Source: a virus
Direction: 5' to 3' (one strand)
DNA length: 64,000 bases
IMG/VR virus record: IMGVR_UViG_3300030061_002429
Span: 1-64,000 of that record
A program made the position numbers and the translations under genes. Under the pieces are notes generated by a model. The model was given only the letters and a program-made list of their open reading frames with translations, was not told the origin of the DNA and did no database searches. Below are positions 1-8,336 of the stretch, one piece after another. Each line of letters starts with the position of its first letter. Position 1 is the stretch's first letter.

Positions 1-85
1 TATGGGTTGGGTTCAAGGGACGCTATTCATGGGGGCTTGCGTGTAACGAGGTGTTATGCTATAGGCGTAGGGAAAAGGTCGCCGT

Positions 86-107
86 CATAGCACGTATGCG
101 TGCTATG
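86..107. repeat. 9-bp inverted repeat
   Basis: CATAGCACG (86-94) and CGTGCTATG (99-107) are perfect reverse complements around the 4-base loop TATG. The left arm contains one iteron copy. It could be a dimeric protein-binding site or a cruciform. Confidence 0.6.
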
Positions 108-200
108 CGTAGGCGAGGGGCGAGAGCCGTACGCTATGCCCCCGCAAGTACCCCGTTCTATAGACCGTGGCACTGCGCCATAGCACAGACCCATAGCACA

Positions 201-215
201 GCCCCCAGTGGGGGC
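201..215. repeat. GC hairpin
   Basis: GCCCCC (201-206) and GGGGGC (210-215) form a perfect 6-bp stem with a 3-base loop. An iteron copy overlaps its right edge. No T-run follows, so a classical terminator is unlikely. Confidence 0.5.
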
Positions 216-317
216 ATAGCACGCCCCTTAGACGGAGGGATAGCATAGCATAAACCCATAGCACTTCTTTTAGTCACGCACACCTTTCCGAGAAAAAAAA
301 TTTCAAACAAAATTTTT

Positions 318-620
318 ATGGTGAAACTACCTCCGAACACCATGAGCCAGTCGTTTAACATAGCATGGTCTATGTTAAAACAAGACTTCCGTGAGGCAAT
401 GGAGTCGCAAGTAGACCCACAGGGTCAATTGGCGCAAGCATTGGCTATGGCTCGACAGCAGGGACAGGCTCCGCCTATCCAGTTTGCACCAAGACTACCG
501 CAACCTCAAACAATGCCTCAAGACCCACGTCAAACAACCCTACCGCCTGAATTTATTGGTGATGCAACTGTAGGTCGTGACTTTAGTCAAGCCTTGCAAA
601 ACATCAAGCCAAAGCGGTGA
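318..620 (+). CDS. Tagged small protein (AW-LK tag near N-terminus)
   Basis: This ORF encodes 100 residues from ATG 318, or 92 from the in-frame ATG at 342. Neither has a strong ribosome binding site. The N-terminal segment FNIAWSMLK (354-380) matches the recurrent tag seen across this window. The rest is rich in Gln and Pro with no recognisable fold. The gene ends 4 bp before the next tagged gene. I infer a small virion-associated or cargo protein; the function is unknown. Confidence 0.6.
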   Translation: MVKLPPNTMSQSFNIAWSMLKQDFREAMESQVDPQGQLAQALAMARQQGQAPPIQFAPRLPQPQTMPQDPRQTTLPPEFIGDATVGRDFSQALQNIKPKR

Positions 621-624
621 ACAA

Positions 625-1389
625 ATGAACGCCTTTGACATTGCTTGGTCTTTGCTCAAAGAAGACGACACAATGCAATACGGTGAACGAGCAGTAAATC
701 GGCAAAGAGTACTGCCAAGTGATGGCTCATCTTTCATGCCTGTGCTTGCTGATTCAGCAGAAGTCATAGACAGGGAATTTGCAGAAGGTTTAGCACGTCG
801 AATGGACACAAGCCCACCTAAAACACCAACAAAAGTTGTACGCTATCCTGAAGGTAATTGGGGCGATAAGTATGTTCTTGAAGATGATGAAAGAAATGAA
901 TATTCACAAGTTAGCGGAATGGTAAGAGATTCTTGGGATAAAGGATTCAATGAACGTCAAGGAATATCAACTGTAAATCCTACATTATCAAGCATAATGT
1001 CCGAAACAAAACATGGTGAACGACGCAAAGGACATTACGAAAGACTGTTAAATACAATACTGCAAAACAATATGAACATACATTCAACCTCAAGAAATTA
1101 TGCATCTGAACCATTTCATCAAAAATTTCAAGGTCGTTTAGCACCAAATATTGAAATGCATACACGATACAATAGTATTGGAAAACCAAAATTTCTTTAC
1201 ATGAAAAACCCAATCAAAGACTCAAAACAACAAGCGGTGCGTAATGTACAGGGTTGGGGTGACTTGCAACCTGATTACAATACGTTACCGCTTGTTAATT
1301 TTCAAGATACAATCAAGCCACAATTAGGTAATTTGTTTGAACAACATTATGGTACAAATCAAACAAGTCTTAACGACTTTGGTCAATAA
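625..1389 (+). CDS. Tagged GNAT-like protein
   Basis: The start is ATG 625, preceded by GCGGTGA, rather than an upstream in-frame ATG inside the previous gene. The product has 254 residues. It begins with MNAFDIAWSLLK, a textbook copy of the window-wide tag. Near residues 133-142 RRKGHYERLL resembles the acetyl-CoA-binding motif A (R-x-x-G) of GNAT acetyltransferases. It is followed by a short strand and STSRN near 154-158, as GNAT proteins often show before motif B. The match is by eye only. If correct, this is an enzyme carried behind a short targeting tag. It converges on and overlaps the minus-strand gene by 7 bp. Confidence 0.6.
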   Translation: MNAFDIAWSLLKEDDTMQYGERAVNRQRVLPSDGSSFMPVLADSAEVIDREFAEGLARRMDTSPPKTPTKVVRYPEGNWGDKYVLEDDERNEYSQVSGMVRDSWDKGFNERQGISTVNPTLSSIMSETKHGERRKGHYERLLNTILQNNMNIHSTSRNYASEPFHQKFQGRLAPNIEMHTRYNSIGKPKFLYMKNPIKDSKQQAVRNVQGWGDLQPDYNTLPLVNFQDTIKPQLGNLFEQHYGTNQTSLNDFGQ

Positions 1390-2000
1390 AACAATTGCTG
1401 TGGTTGGAACAACGGTTCTTCCATTTTCTCGTCTTCTGTTTCCGCTAAACGGCGAATAATGTCTTCTGTAAACGGTGTGGTATTGTGAACAAGGGTTTCG
1501 TCTTTACCGTTGACAATTTCGTGATTTCTATCAAGTGTTTTGATGCTGTCACGCAACTCTTCGCTTAGTGCGCTTGGTAGTTGCAGTGTGCCTTTAAGAA
1601 GTCGAAGGTCATCAAGTACACCTTGCAACTGCTTTTGCATAGTACCTGCACCAACTTTTGCTTTTTCAGCCATTTGCATAGACCGATTTTGTTGGTCTGT
1701 TTTGCGTTGTTGTTCCATTTGTTGCTCATGTTGTTTTTTCTGTTGTGCCATTTGCGTTGCAACTAAACCTGCTTGTACTTTTTTATCGCCTAATTTTTCA
1801 GTAACAGCACCTACTTTTTGCCCCACGGACGATTGCGCTACTTTTTGTCCGACTTCTTTAGCAGCACCAGCAGCACCACGAGCAAGGTTTGCAGTACCAG
1901 TAGCAAGTGCTCTTGCTCCTGTAGCAGTTGCAACTTTACCTGCTAATGCTCCTAACGCAAGTAATGGAGCCGCTTTGACTACCAATATCTTGTGGCCCAT
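1383..2000 (-). CDS. Ala/Gln-rich protein with ILVVK N-terminus
   Basis: One of only two plus-opposed genes in the window, with 205 residues from ATG 1998-2000 (an in-frame alternative ATG lies at 2013-2015). It starts MGHKILVVKAAP. An Ala/Gly-rich segment follows (ALGALAGKVATATGARAL) that resembles residues 40-60 of the protein at 16309-17595, which also begins with an ILVLK peptide. A Gln/Lys-rich probable coiled coil comes next (about 105-150), then an acidic tail. The Ala/Gly-rich helix could be membrane-active, as in ejection or pilot proteins, but this is inference. It diverges from the gene at 2052. Confidence 0.6.
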   Translation of the reverse strand: MGHKILVVKAAPLLALGALAGKVATATGARALATGTANLARGAAGAAKEVGQKVAQSSVGQKVGAVTEKLGDKKVQAGLVATQMAQQKKQHEQQMEQQRKTDQQNRSMQMAEKAKVGAGTMQKQLQGVLDDLRLLKGTLQLPSALSEELRDSIKTLDRNHEIVNGKDETLVHNTTPFTEDIIRRLAETEDEKMEEPLFQPQQLFY

Positions 2001-2051
2001 GACACTCGTAGACATCGGTATTTCTAAATTGTATCGTTGCCTCGCACGAGT
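2001..2051. promoter_or_regulatory. Divergent intergenic region
   Basis: About 50 bp separate the minus-strand ATG at 2000 from the plus-strand ATG at 2052. An AT-rich core (2019-2035) is flanked by the inverted hexamers ACTCGT (2004-2009) and ACGAGT (2046-2051), each just before a start codon. This is a candidate shared promoter or operator. Confidence 0.4.
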
Positions 2052-3722
2052 ATGGTCGGGGCAAAGCCTGTGCTTGTACTTAAGCAACAGACTCGTCTTA
2101 GCGACTTTTATCCAGTGACATTACCTGAAATACAAACACCACAAGAAGAAGAATATTGGCGAACATTACATCAACAAAGCCTAAACAACCCTGCGAGATT
2201 TCAAAGAAGTCTTGGGGGCTTTCTACAACAGCAATTACCCGAAGTTTCACCGTTATCAGCAGAACAGCAATTAAACATGCATCTTGACGAGTTGCGAGCC
2301 GGAACAGAAAATCCTGAAGACATCGTGCAAGAATACGTTGAAGATATGCAAAACAGAAGATATGCTTCAAATGTTCCCCAAAAATTAAGTGAACGAACAA
2401 AGAAAGAAATAATGCGTGCCATAGATACAACGCCGCTTTTCGATAATTACGACAAATTTGACCGTTTAGTTGATACTATACCATACAAAGAAGGAAAAAC
2501 TTGGGACAATAAAATATTAGAAAGTATACGCAATACTCCACAATTTCGTGATTACTTTGGTCGTCAAACTACGTTGCCTGAGCATTTTCCCTCATATCAT
2601 ACCGAAGATTGGCTTGACCCTGAAACTGGCTTAGTGCGTGAAGGCGCAGTAGCCCCTGTAACGGCTGTACGTCGTGCAAATAGCAGTGACATTATGGCTG
2701 GTATGGCGCAAACAGGTGGTGGTTTAATACCGCTTCCAAACGATAGCAATGAAACTTTTGAAAGTCGAAGTACAGCAAAAGTTCCGTTGCTTATGGAATC
2801 ACAAAATCCACCACTTGAACACTTTCAAGGTGGGTACTTTTTGACTACACCGTATGCTGATGATTTAGACCGTTCTGTTACAACACACAGTACAGATGCA
2901 CTTATTGGAGTTCGTGGATTTGGCGCACCAAGCGGTGATATATTCCAAGCACGACCAGCAGGTATGACAAAAGAAGGTGCAACAGAAGCCATTGTACACA
3001 GCCGTATACCCCCTGAACGCCTTGTTCCACTTCGATATGTTGACACAAGAATAGAATATGATAATGAAAATAAACCGTTTTCAGTTAAGCAATCAAAACC
3101 ATCTTTTCTTACACAAAACGACATAAGAAATTTCTTTCGACCAAAAAGAGCAACCGATTTTCGTCAAGCCATAGGTCAAGAAAAAGATGAGTCATCTTCA
3201 CGCAATCAAAAGTTTGACTACATCCGTGACCATTTACCGTTTATGCAGTTTGCGCCTCCTGAATTTGATGAAATGATTGATAGGCATGGAATGCCAGTCG
3301 CACTTACAAACGAAGAAAAAAACCGTTTTTTAGAAGCAATGGAAGAGGAAAATCGAGCGCATCATAGGGATATGAAAACTCCTGAACGTAGATTAAAAGA
3401 AAAACTTGATTTATTGCGTGAATTGGGTGTAAGTAATTGGTATGATAGAAGAAATAACATAACACCTCCAACACTACGTGATGTAACACTACCTCAAACA
3501 TGGGGTGACCCGATGGCATCACTAAAAAACGCACCACCTCACGTAAAAAATGCGCTTATTGATTTGTTTAATCGAAGATTTTATACCAATTATCCGACCA
3601 ATGACTATTTAGAAACGTTGGGTGCGTTACCCGTACCCGAAGAACAAAAACAAAAAGTACTTGAAAGTGCAAACAATCCAGAAAAGACAGATTTTCAAAC
3701 CTTAGGCGAACTATTTGGATAA
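2052..3722 (+). CDS. Cargo-like protein, possible ADP-ribosyltransferase-like core
   Basis: I chose ATG 2052 over an upstream TTG at 2037, giving 556 residues. The protein starts MVGAKPVLVLKQ, matching a second recurrent N-terminal peptide (VLVLK/ILVLK) in this window. The middle (about residues 190-340) alternates strands and loops and contains GGYFLTT and, about 50 residues later, EAIVHSRIPPERLVPL. An IPP-x-x-L strand late in the domain is common in ADP-ribosyltransferase folds, and the protein at 61748 has a similar EAHVINHIPPQYLVQL. No clear catalytic R/H-S/Y-E set was identified, so the assignment is a guess. The C-terminal 200 residues are charged and helical. Confidence 0.55.
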   Translation: MVGAKPVLVLKQQTRLSDFYPVTLPEIQTPQEEEYWRTLHQQSLNNPARFQRSLGGFLQQQLPEVSPLSAEQQLNMHLDELRAGTENPEDIVQEYVEDMQNRRYASNVPQKLSERTKKEIMRAIDTTPLFDNYDKFDRLVDTIPYKEGKTWDNKILESIRNTPQFRDYFGRQTTLPEHFPSYHTEDWLDPETGLVREGAVAPVTAVRRANSSDIMAGMAQTGGGLIPLPNDSNETFESRSTAKVPLLMESQNPPLEHFQGGYFLTTPYADDLDRSVTTHSTDALIGVRGFGAPSGDIFQARPAGMTKEGATEAIVHSRIPPERLVPLRYVDTRIEYDNENKPFSVKQSKPSFLTQNDIRNFFRPKRATDFRQAIGQEKDESSSRNQKFDYIRDHLPFMQFAPPEFDEMIDRHGMPVALTNEEKNRFLEAMEEENRAHHRDMKTPERRLKEKLDLLRELGVSNWYDRRNNITPPTLRDVTLPQTWGDPMASLKNAPPHVKNALIDLFNRRFYTNYPTNDYLETLGALPVPEEQKQKVLESANNPEKTDFQTLGELFG

Positions 3723-3730
3723 GTGATTCT

Positions 3731-6382
3731 ATGTTTACAAATTGGAAAAGAAATGCGGATAAAGAAACCCGCTTAAATCCGTTATCTATAGATAATATTG
3801 ATGCTCTTACCATTGCCTCATTACGTGGTATGGGTACAACGCCTGAAAAATTTCGTTCAAATGTACAGCAAGACATGCCTGAAGATATTATGGAACAAGG
3901 CGAAGAAATCATGCGTAGAAATCCAAAAGTAACAATGCCTGAATCGCATTTTAAACTGCAAGGTGCTCAAGAACAACAAATGATGGATGATATAGAACTT
4001 GAAATTCCTGAATTTGAGTTTAATGAAGAAGAGGCATTAAAAAACGCAAGAATGCAAGAAATGAATCGTGAAATACCGATACAACGAATGAATGAAGCAT
4101 ACAAAAAAACATACAAAGACCACGTTATGCAAGCCTTTGAGAAACACAAAGCATTCATGCAAAGTCTTGGTAACCAACCAATGACTGCTCAAGAGTTTAT
4201 GCAACATCCAAAAGTGCCTTCGCTAACCGATTACATCAATCAAGCAAAAGAAGGCACAATGCCCGGTGGAGATAATGCAGACGAACATCCGTTTGCTATG
4301 ACGCACCCTAAAGAGTTCATTCAACATAGAGATGGTACAGGCGATATATTACCACCAATTGGAATGGGAGGGACATTTAGAAACGATGACCCATTTATCC
4401 CCGTCATCACAGGCGAGCCAATGGACTTAGCAATGGACATCTTGCTTAAAGCGGGGCAATTCCAAAGTGCCGCACAGCGTCGTATTTACAGTGAAATACC
4501 AACGCTTGAAGAACGTGGATTAGAAGCAAAAGATGTTCCATTCATACGAAATATAGGTGTACATCGTATAGAAAGTGCTAATATGCCAGCATTCAACATT
4601 CCAGTGCCACTTCGTGGTGAACGACCCGGTGACCCATTACGATTTGAACGTGATGTTTATGCAAGTGGCGGTGCAACCATACCCGGTTTTACGCCTGATT
4701 ATCAAATACCTGATGACCCTCGTAAAGAAATTCAAGGAACGTTTGTTTATTCGAATGATTTACAATCACTTTCACCTGAATTAAGAATGGGTTATCCTGA
4801 TTTTAATTGGGGAATCGGTGATACTGTAACACTTGGTATACTTGACAAACCTGAATGGCTTGCAGGTCAAGCACATGGAAGAACCCAACCCGAAGGGTAT
4901 CAACCATTTGGCTTTGATAAGGACGCATTTGTACGTTTAGACGATGGTTTGGGAACAGCCGCTATTGCTCCACGAAGAGAATTGGTATCATCAGCAAGAA
5001 GACTCTTAACAGGTAACCCACTTACAGGTGATGAGTACAAGTATTATGATTACAAACCACTTTACGATATGTTGTCAAAATTACCAGCGACAACTCTTGA
5101 AAGCCAACGTGACCCAGTAACAGGTTATCTTCCTAAAACATCTGATTTTCTTCTTGACCGTACAGGCGGCGCAAGAATCGTTGCCAGCGAACCAATGGAC
5201 TTGGCAATAGACGCATTGCTCAAGCGTGACTTTGATTCTTGGGAAGTTCACCCCGGTGAAAATCAATACAAACACAATTACAAAATGCCAAATCCTGATG
5301 ATGTACACCCCGAATGGTATGATTGGCTTCATGAAGTTATTAACGAGCCGTGGGAATACGAAGGAATTATGGATGATTATCAACAACCCGACATAGACCA
5401 CTTAACAGGTGCTACATCTCGTGAAGATTTCTTTGAAAGATTATATGATTTACATAATTTTCAAGTTGATGATGCATCACCTCCGCATAACATTATTGAC
5501 GGTGTTCGTAATTTTACTGATATACCATTCAACGAAGAAACAGGCTTTACTCGTAGCGAACCAATGGACTTGGCAATAGACGCATTGCTTAAGCGTGAAC
5601 TTCACCCCGGTTATCCTGAAGATATGTCAATTGAAGACATGATAAATGCTGGACACGATTATCCTTTTAACAAAGATAAATACCCTGACGGGTATCTTGC
5701 TAATTATCCTGAAGAACACATTGAAGAGTATGGAAAAAAACCGTTTAATCCAACTGAACCCGGTGAACAACCTTTACATGTAGGATTAAACGGTCTTCCT
5801 CCATACTCTCAACGTGATATTGATGCTCACCGTGAACAAATGTATCGTGAAACACTTGAAAGAATGAACGCAATAGATAACAGTAGAGATAATGAATCGT
5901 GGGCTAAATGGGTAGCAAGTGAAGCAATGCCACCTGCACCACAGGATTCACCATTACGTTTAACAAGACAAATAATGGTTCCAGTAAAAAATGCTGATGA
6001 AAATGATGTAGACGCTTTAATGGATATGCCTGATGAAACAGGGGCAACAGTAGTACAATCATTTGCAGGTATACCGATGAATGAAAAAACAGGTTTCACT
6101 CGTAGCGAGCCAATGGCATTAGCAATGGATGCATTGCTCAAAGACCTGTCACCTGAAGCCAAGCGTCACAAGTTGGAGTACGACAAGAAGTACGAGTCCA
6201 GTCCTGAACGAGTCAAGTATCGAGAGGAATTAAACCGTGAGCGACGGCGACGTGGTATCTACGGCAGTGGCGACCACATGGACGTGTCGCATACAGAAGG
6301 CGGAAAACTGACACTGGAATCCGAACATGACAATCGAGCAAGGCATTTTAAGGACAAAGGGACACTACGACCCAGTGATTGA
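3731..6382 (+). CDS. Multi-tag fusion protein with four internal tags
   Basis: 883 residues. Four internal copies of EPM-x-LA-x-D-x-LLK occur at residues 228-240, 486-498, 609-621 and 792-804 (nt 4412, 5186, 5555, 6104). They split the protein into five segments. Copies 3 and 4 are each preceded by a related stretch ending TGFTRS. The final segment (about 805-883) is a basic module with SPERVKYREELNRERRRRG and DVSHTEGGKLTLES, a type I recognise from marine phage proteins of unknown function. Copies 2 and 3 are nearly identical in DNA. The layout suggests cargo ORFs fused in tandem, possibly cut into pieces if the tag is a protease site. Segments 2 and 3 have no recognised fold. Confidence 0.7.
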   Translation: MFTNWKRNADKETRLNPLSIDNIDALTIASLRGMGTTPEKFRSNVQQDMPEDIMEQGEEIMRRNPKVTMPESHFKLQGAQEQQMMDDIELEIPEFEFNEEEALKNARMQEMNREIPIQRMNEAYKKTYKDHVMQAFEKHKAFMQSLGNQPMTAQEFMQHPKVPSLTDYINQAKEGTMPGGDNADEHPFAMTHPKEFIQHRDGTGDILPPIGMGGTFRNDDPFIPVITGEPMDLAMDILLKAGQFQSAAQRRIYSEIPTLEERGLEAKDVPFIRNIGVHRIESANMPAFNIPVPLRGERPGDPLRFERDVYASGGATIPGFTPDYQIPDDPRKEIQGTFVYSNDLQSLSPELRMGYPDFNWGIGDTVTLGILDKPEWLAGQAHGRTQPEGYQPFGFDKDAFVRLDDGLGTAAIAPRRELVSSARRLLTGNPLTGDEYKYYDYKPLYDMLSKLPATTLESQRDPVTGYLPKTSDFLLDRTGGARIVASEPMDLAIDALLKRDFDSWEVHPGENQYKHNYKMPNPDDVHPEWYDWLHEVINEPWEYEGIMDDYQQPDIDHLTGATSREDFFERLYDLHNFQVDDASPPHNIIDGVRNFTDIPFNEETGFTRSEPMDLAIDALLKRELHPGYPEDMSIEDMINAGHDYPFNKDKYPDGYLANYPEEHIEEYGKKPFNPTEPGEQPLHVGLNGLPPYSQRDIDAHREQMYRETLERMNAIDNSRDNESWAKWVASEAMPPAPQDSPLRLTRQIMVPVKNADENDVDALMDMPDETGATVVQSFAGIPMNEKTGFTRSEPMALAMDALLKDLSPEAKRHKLEYDKKYESSPERVKYREELNRERRRRGIYGSGDHMDVSHTEGGKLTLESEHDNRARHFKDKGTLRPSD
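5186..5598 (+). repeat. Tag-coding direct repeat (44 bp, one mismatch)
   Basis: Nucleotides 5186-5229 and 5555-5598 differ at one third-codon position only. Both encode SEPMDLAIDALLKR. Divergent protein sequence between near-identical tags points to recent duplication or gene conversion of the tag rather than chance. Confidence 0.8.
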
Positions 6383-6383
6383 T

Positions 6384-6983
6384 ATGACACCAATGCAAGA
6401 GGCTTGGCAGATTTTAAAAACCGAGTTTTTGTTTGAAAATGCTCCAAGAGAGCAAACTATACCTGCTGGTCTTGTCTCTCATAGTTTTAGTCCCGACTGG
6501 CTTTCAAACATTGAAAGTAATCCCGCCGAAGCGGAAATCAACTTAGGCCATAGTAAATTTCCACAAGAGGTAGAAAAAATAACAGGCGGTGAATTTCAAA
6601 CGCCTGAATACCCATACGATAGAGAAGGCGTAATCAATAGTTATTGGAAAAATTATGATAAGAAGTTTGACCCCGCACTTATTGACAGTATGACTGATTT
6701 ACTACGACACGAATCTGTGCATGAAACTCTCAATAACGTTCCTGAAATGAGACAAGCACTTGCTCATGCAGTTAGTGAAGCCAAGAAAGGTAATTTAGAA
6801 CCTTACAAGCAGTGGTTGGTTGTCCACGAAACTATGGCTAATTTTCAACCACCTAATTTTAAAGGTGAAAAAGAAAACGTCAAGAATTACATATGGAATA
6901 ATCCTAAGTTTAGTCACAGTGAGTTGTATGAAGAAGCGCAAAAAGTCAAACAAGGTGGATGGAAAAGAGGTGAAAAACAATGA
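6384..6983 (+). CDS. Tagged HExxH metallopeptidase-like protein
   Basis: 199 residues from ATG 6384, 1 bp after the previous stop; a longer in-frame ORF start lies inside the upstream gene. It begins MTPMQEAWQILK, the recurrent tag. At residues 109-113 it has HESVH within LLRHESVHETLN, the HExxH zinc-binding helix of gluzincin/metzincin-type peptidases. A later HETMANF (about 152-158) could offer a third ligand. Family knowledge therefore suggests a small zinc metallopeptidase or a fold relative. The tag plus enzyme layout supports packaged cargo. It overlaps the next tagged gene by ATGA. Confidence 0.65.
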   Translation: MTPMQEAWQILKTEFLFENAPREQTIPAGLVSHSFSPDWLSNIESNPAEAEINLGHSKFPQEVEKITGGEFQTPEYPYDREGVINSYWKNYDKKFDPALIDSMTDLLRHESVHETLNNVPEMRQALAHAVSEAKKGNLEPYKQWLVVHETMANFQPPNFKGEKENVKNYIWNNPKFSHSELYEEAQKVKQGGWKRGEKQ

Positions 6984-7004
6984 CACCAATGCAAGAGGCT
7001 TGGC
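6384..7004 (+). repeat. Duplicated tag-coding 5' ends
   Basis: The first 25 bases of the genes at 6384 and 6980 are identical (6384-6408 and 6980-7004), after which the genes are unrelated. The repeated segment codes for MTPMQEAW. Confidence 0.85.
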
Positions 7005-7486
7005 TGTTATTGAAAATGCCTATTGTTGATAATTCTATACAACAAACAAGTGATAATCGTTTTGAAGCACAATTTCGTGACCCAAAAACAAACAAAATTT
7101 ATCCTATGATTGCAGAAGAAAATCCAAAATTTGGTGTAATGAATGTAGGTATTTATCCGTCACAGCCGACAATTTTAGGTACTCCTACGGCTCTTGATGC
7201 AATGGATTTAACAGATGATGACATAAATGATGATGTAATAGATTCACTCGGTCTTGGATTATCCAATGCTGAATTAAGTGTAGCCGACCGCTATGGTGAT
7301 GGACATGATTCAGACAACTATTGGGAATCAAATATGACGTGGACGCATCCTCTACACAGAAGACGTGGATATGCTACAGCGTTGTATAATTTAATAAATC
7401 AAATCAGTCCTCGTCAAATAAGACCGAGTGATAATCAATCTGATGAAGGAAAATTATTTTGGTCTAAAAGGAGGCGACCTGAATGA
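6980..7486 (+). CDS. Tagged GNAT-family acetyltransferase-like protein
   Basis: 168 residues. It begins MTPMQEAWLLLK, the tag. Residues 117-140 (SNMTWTHPLHRRRGYATALY) fit GNAT motif A well: a strand, a short turn, R-R-x-G-x-A and a helix that would bind the acetyl-CoA pyrophosphate. Upstream residues 25-110 can form the N-terminal strands. The C-terminus is short, so motif B may be reduced. The substrate is unknown. It overlaps its neighbours by ATGA on both sides, so the three genes at 6384-7638 form one transcription unit. Confidence 0.7.
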   Translation: MTPMQEAWLLLKMPIVDNSIQQTSDNRFEAQFRDPKTNKIYPMIAEENPKFGVMNVGIYPSQPTILGTPTALDAMDLTDDDINDDVIDSLGLGLSNAELSVADRYGDGHDSDNYWESNMTWTHPLHRRRGYATALYNLINQISPRQIRPSDNQSDEGKLFWSKRRRPE

Positions 7487-7638
7487 CACGATGTAAGATG
7501 CTTGACGAATGGTTTGACGACGAATCAAAGCGTATTGATTCTATAGAAGCGAAGACTGGGCTTGAATTTGTAACTGGAGAGCCTAAGTCAAAAAAGTCAC
7601 TTTGGTCACGTTGGTCAAAGTTATGGTCATTCAAATGA
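7483..7638 (+). CDS. Small charged protein
   Basis: 51 residues starting in an ATGA overlap with the upstream gene, preceded by GGAGGCGA, a good ribosome binding site. It has an acidic first half (LDEWFDDESKRIDSIEAKTG) and a basic, Trp-rich C-terminus (LWSRWSKLWSF) that could form an amphipathic helix. No family was recognised. It is the last gene before the 7639-7797 gap. Confidence 0.6.
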   Translation: MTRCKMLDEWFDDESKRIDSIEAKTGLEFVTGEPKSKKSLWSRWSKLWSFK

Positions 7639-7671
7639 GTACTACTCTTAATTATAATATAATTGTAGTAC
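7639..7671. repeat. 33-bp nested hairpin
   Basis: The outer arms GTACTAC (7639-7645) and GTAGTAC (7665-7671) and the inner arms AATTAT (7650-7655) and ATAATT (7659-7664) are perfect complements, with a one-sided TCTT bulge. It begins at the stop codon of the small ORF. It could be a terminator-like stem or an operator. Confidence 0.6.
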
Positions 7672-7797
7672 CTATGAATAAATGACTATTGTATTGGTCA
7701 ATTTAGTGACTATACCTGTGAATAAAGTGAATAAAGCGGTAAAGTGACCATAGCGAAACGTTTATGTTGCCCATTATTTTGACCAACAGTGAGAACG
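7639..7797. promoter_or_regulatory. AT-rich intergenic region upstream of the GTPase operon
   Basis: This gap has no gene. It starts with an imperfect palindrome (7639-7671) whose core is AATTATAATATAATT. Repeated TGAATAAA elements follow around 7675-7730, with TTGGTCA and TGACCA inverted elements. It likely holds the promoter and control sites for the operon beginning at 7798, and perhaps a transcript end for the preceding unit. Confidence 0.5.
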
Positions 7798-8325
7798 ATG
7801 CAGGGCAGTACTGAAAATTCGGACGCTGAAATACGACTAATGGGGCTTATTTTGTCGCAATCCGCACTGGTTGGGTTGGCAATTGGAATCTTTGACAAGG
7901 ACATTTGGCTCAACCACGACGACCCAATGGTAAACGGTTTTACCTACGCAATGGCAGCATTCTTTGTGCAAGGTATTGCGTACTATTTCTTCAAAATGTT
8001 CTTTGAACAGAACATGCAAGAGCGTGTACGTATACAACAATCCGAGCGACAACGCCAAACTCGATACCGTTCTTTGCAAACCAACTTCGATAATCGTCGT
8101 GCCGACATGGAGTTGCGTATGCAAGAAGCGCAACTTGAGCGTGAACTGCGATGGATGGAAGAAAACCCCGGTAAAATGCCTCCATCATGGGGCGTACAAG
8201 GTGGCTCTCCTTCATTGGTAAGCCAGTACGATGAAAATCAACTTAATGTATATCCTCCAAAACACGAGGCTATTGTCGATAAACCAATTAACTTGGGTAT
8301 CAAAGAGGAAGAAAAGAAAGAGTGA
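7798..8325 (+). CDS. Two-helix membrane protein with coiled coil
   Basis: 175 residues from ATG 7798; a GTG at 7789 would add three. There are two probable membrane helices, near residues 11-28 (IRLMGLILSQSALVGLAIGI) and 43-64 (FTYAMAAFFVQGIAYYFFKM). A long Gln/Arg/Glu-rich coiled coil follows (about 65-125), then a Pro-rich acidic tail. It is the first gene of the operon containing a Ras-like GTPase, so it may be the membrane partner or anchor of that GTPase. No family was recognised. Confidence 0.7.
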   Translation: MQGSTENSDAEIRLMGLILSQSALVGLAIGIFDKDIWLNHDDPMVNGFTYAMAAFFVQGIAYYFFKMFFEQNMQERVRIQQSERQRQTRYRSLQTNFDNRRADMELRMQEAQLERELRWMEENPGKMPPSWGVQGGSPSLVSQYDENQLNVYPPKHEAIVDKPINLGIKEEEKKE

Positions 8326-8336
8326 GGTGAACCCGC

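Larger units (their letters stand above)
86..264. repeat. CATAGCA(C/T) iteron cluster
   Basis: There are six copies of CATAGCAC/T starting at 86, 179, 192, 215, 244 and 257, all on the same strand. Spacing is irregular (93, 13, 23, 29 and 13 bp between starts), so this is not a CRISPR array. An initiator or regulator binding array is the most economical reading. Confidence 0.6.
1..317. other. Non-coding leader with iteron-like repeats
   Basis: This stretch has no convincing gene. It is more GC-rich than the AT-rich ORFs that follow. The octamer CATAGCAC occurs at 86, 179, 192, 215 and 257, and the variant CATAGCAT at 244. Two perfect short inverted repeats lie among them. Clustered short direct repeats with hairpins in a gene-free region are typical of a replication initiator or partition binding region, or of a packaging or regulatory site. 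Which of these applies cannot be told from the sequence. The weak ORFs on both strands here are made of the repeats themselves and show no protein-like features. Confidence 0.6.

Noticed and set aside
51-248. 65-residue ORF in the leader
   Set aside because: Built from the repeat region, Arg/Ala-rich with no ribosome binding site or protein-like pattern.
86-264. CRISPR-like array
   Set aside because: Repeats are only 8 bp and irregularly spaced; no spacers of constant length.
1540-2118. 192-residue plus-strand ORF
   Set aside because: Antisense shadow of the minus-strand Ala/Gln-rich gene; Cys/Ser-rich translation typical of shadow frames.
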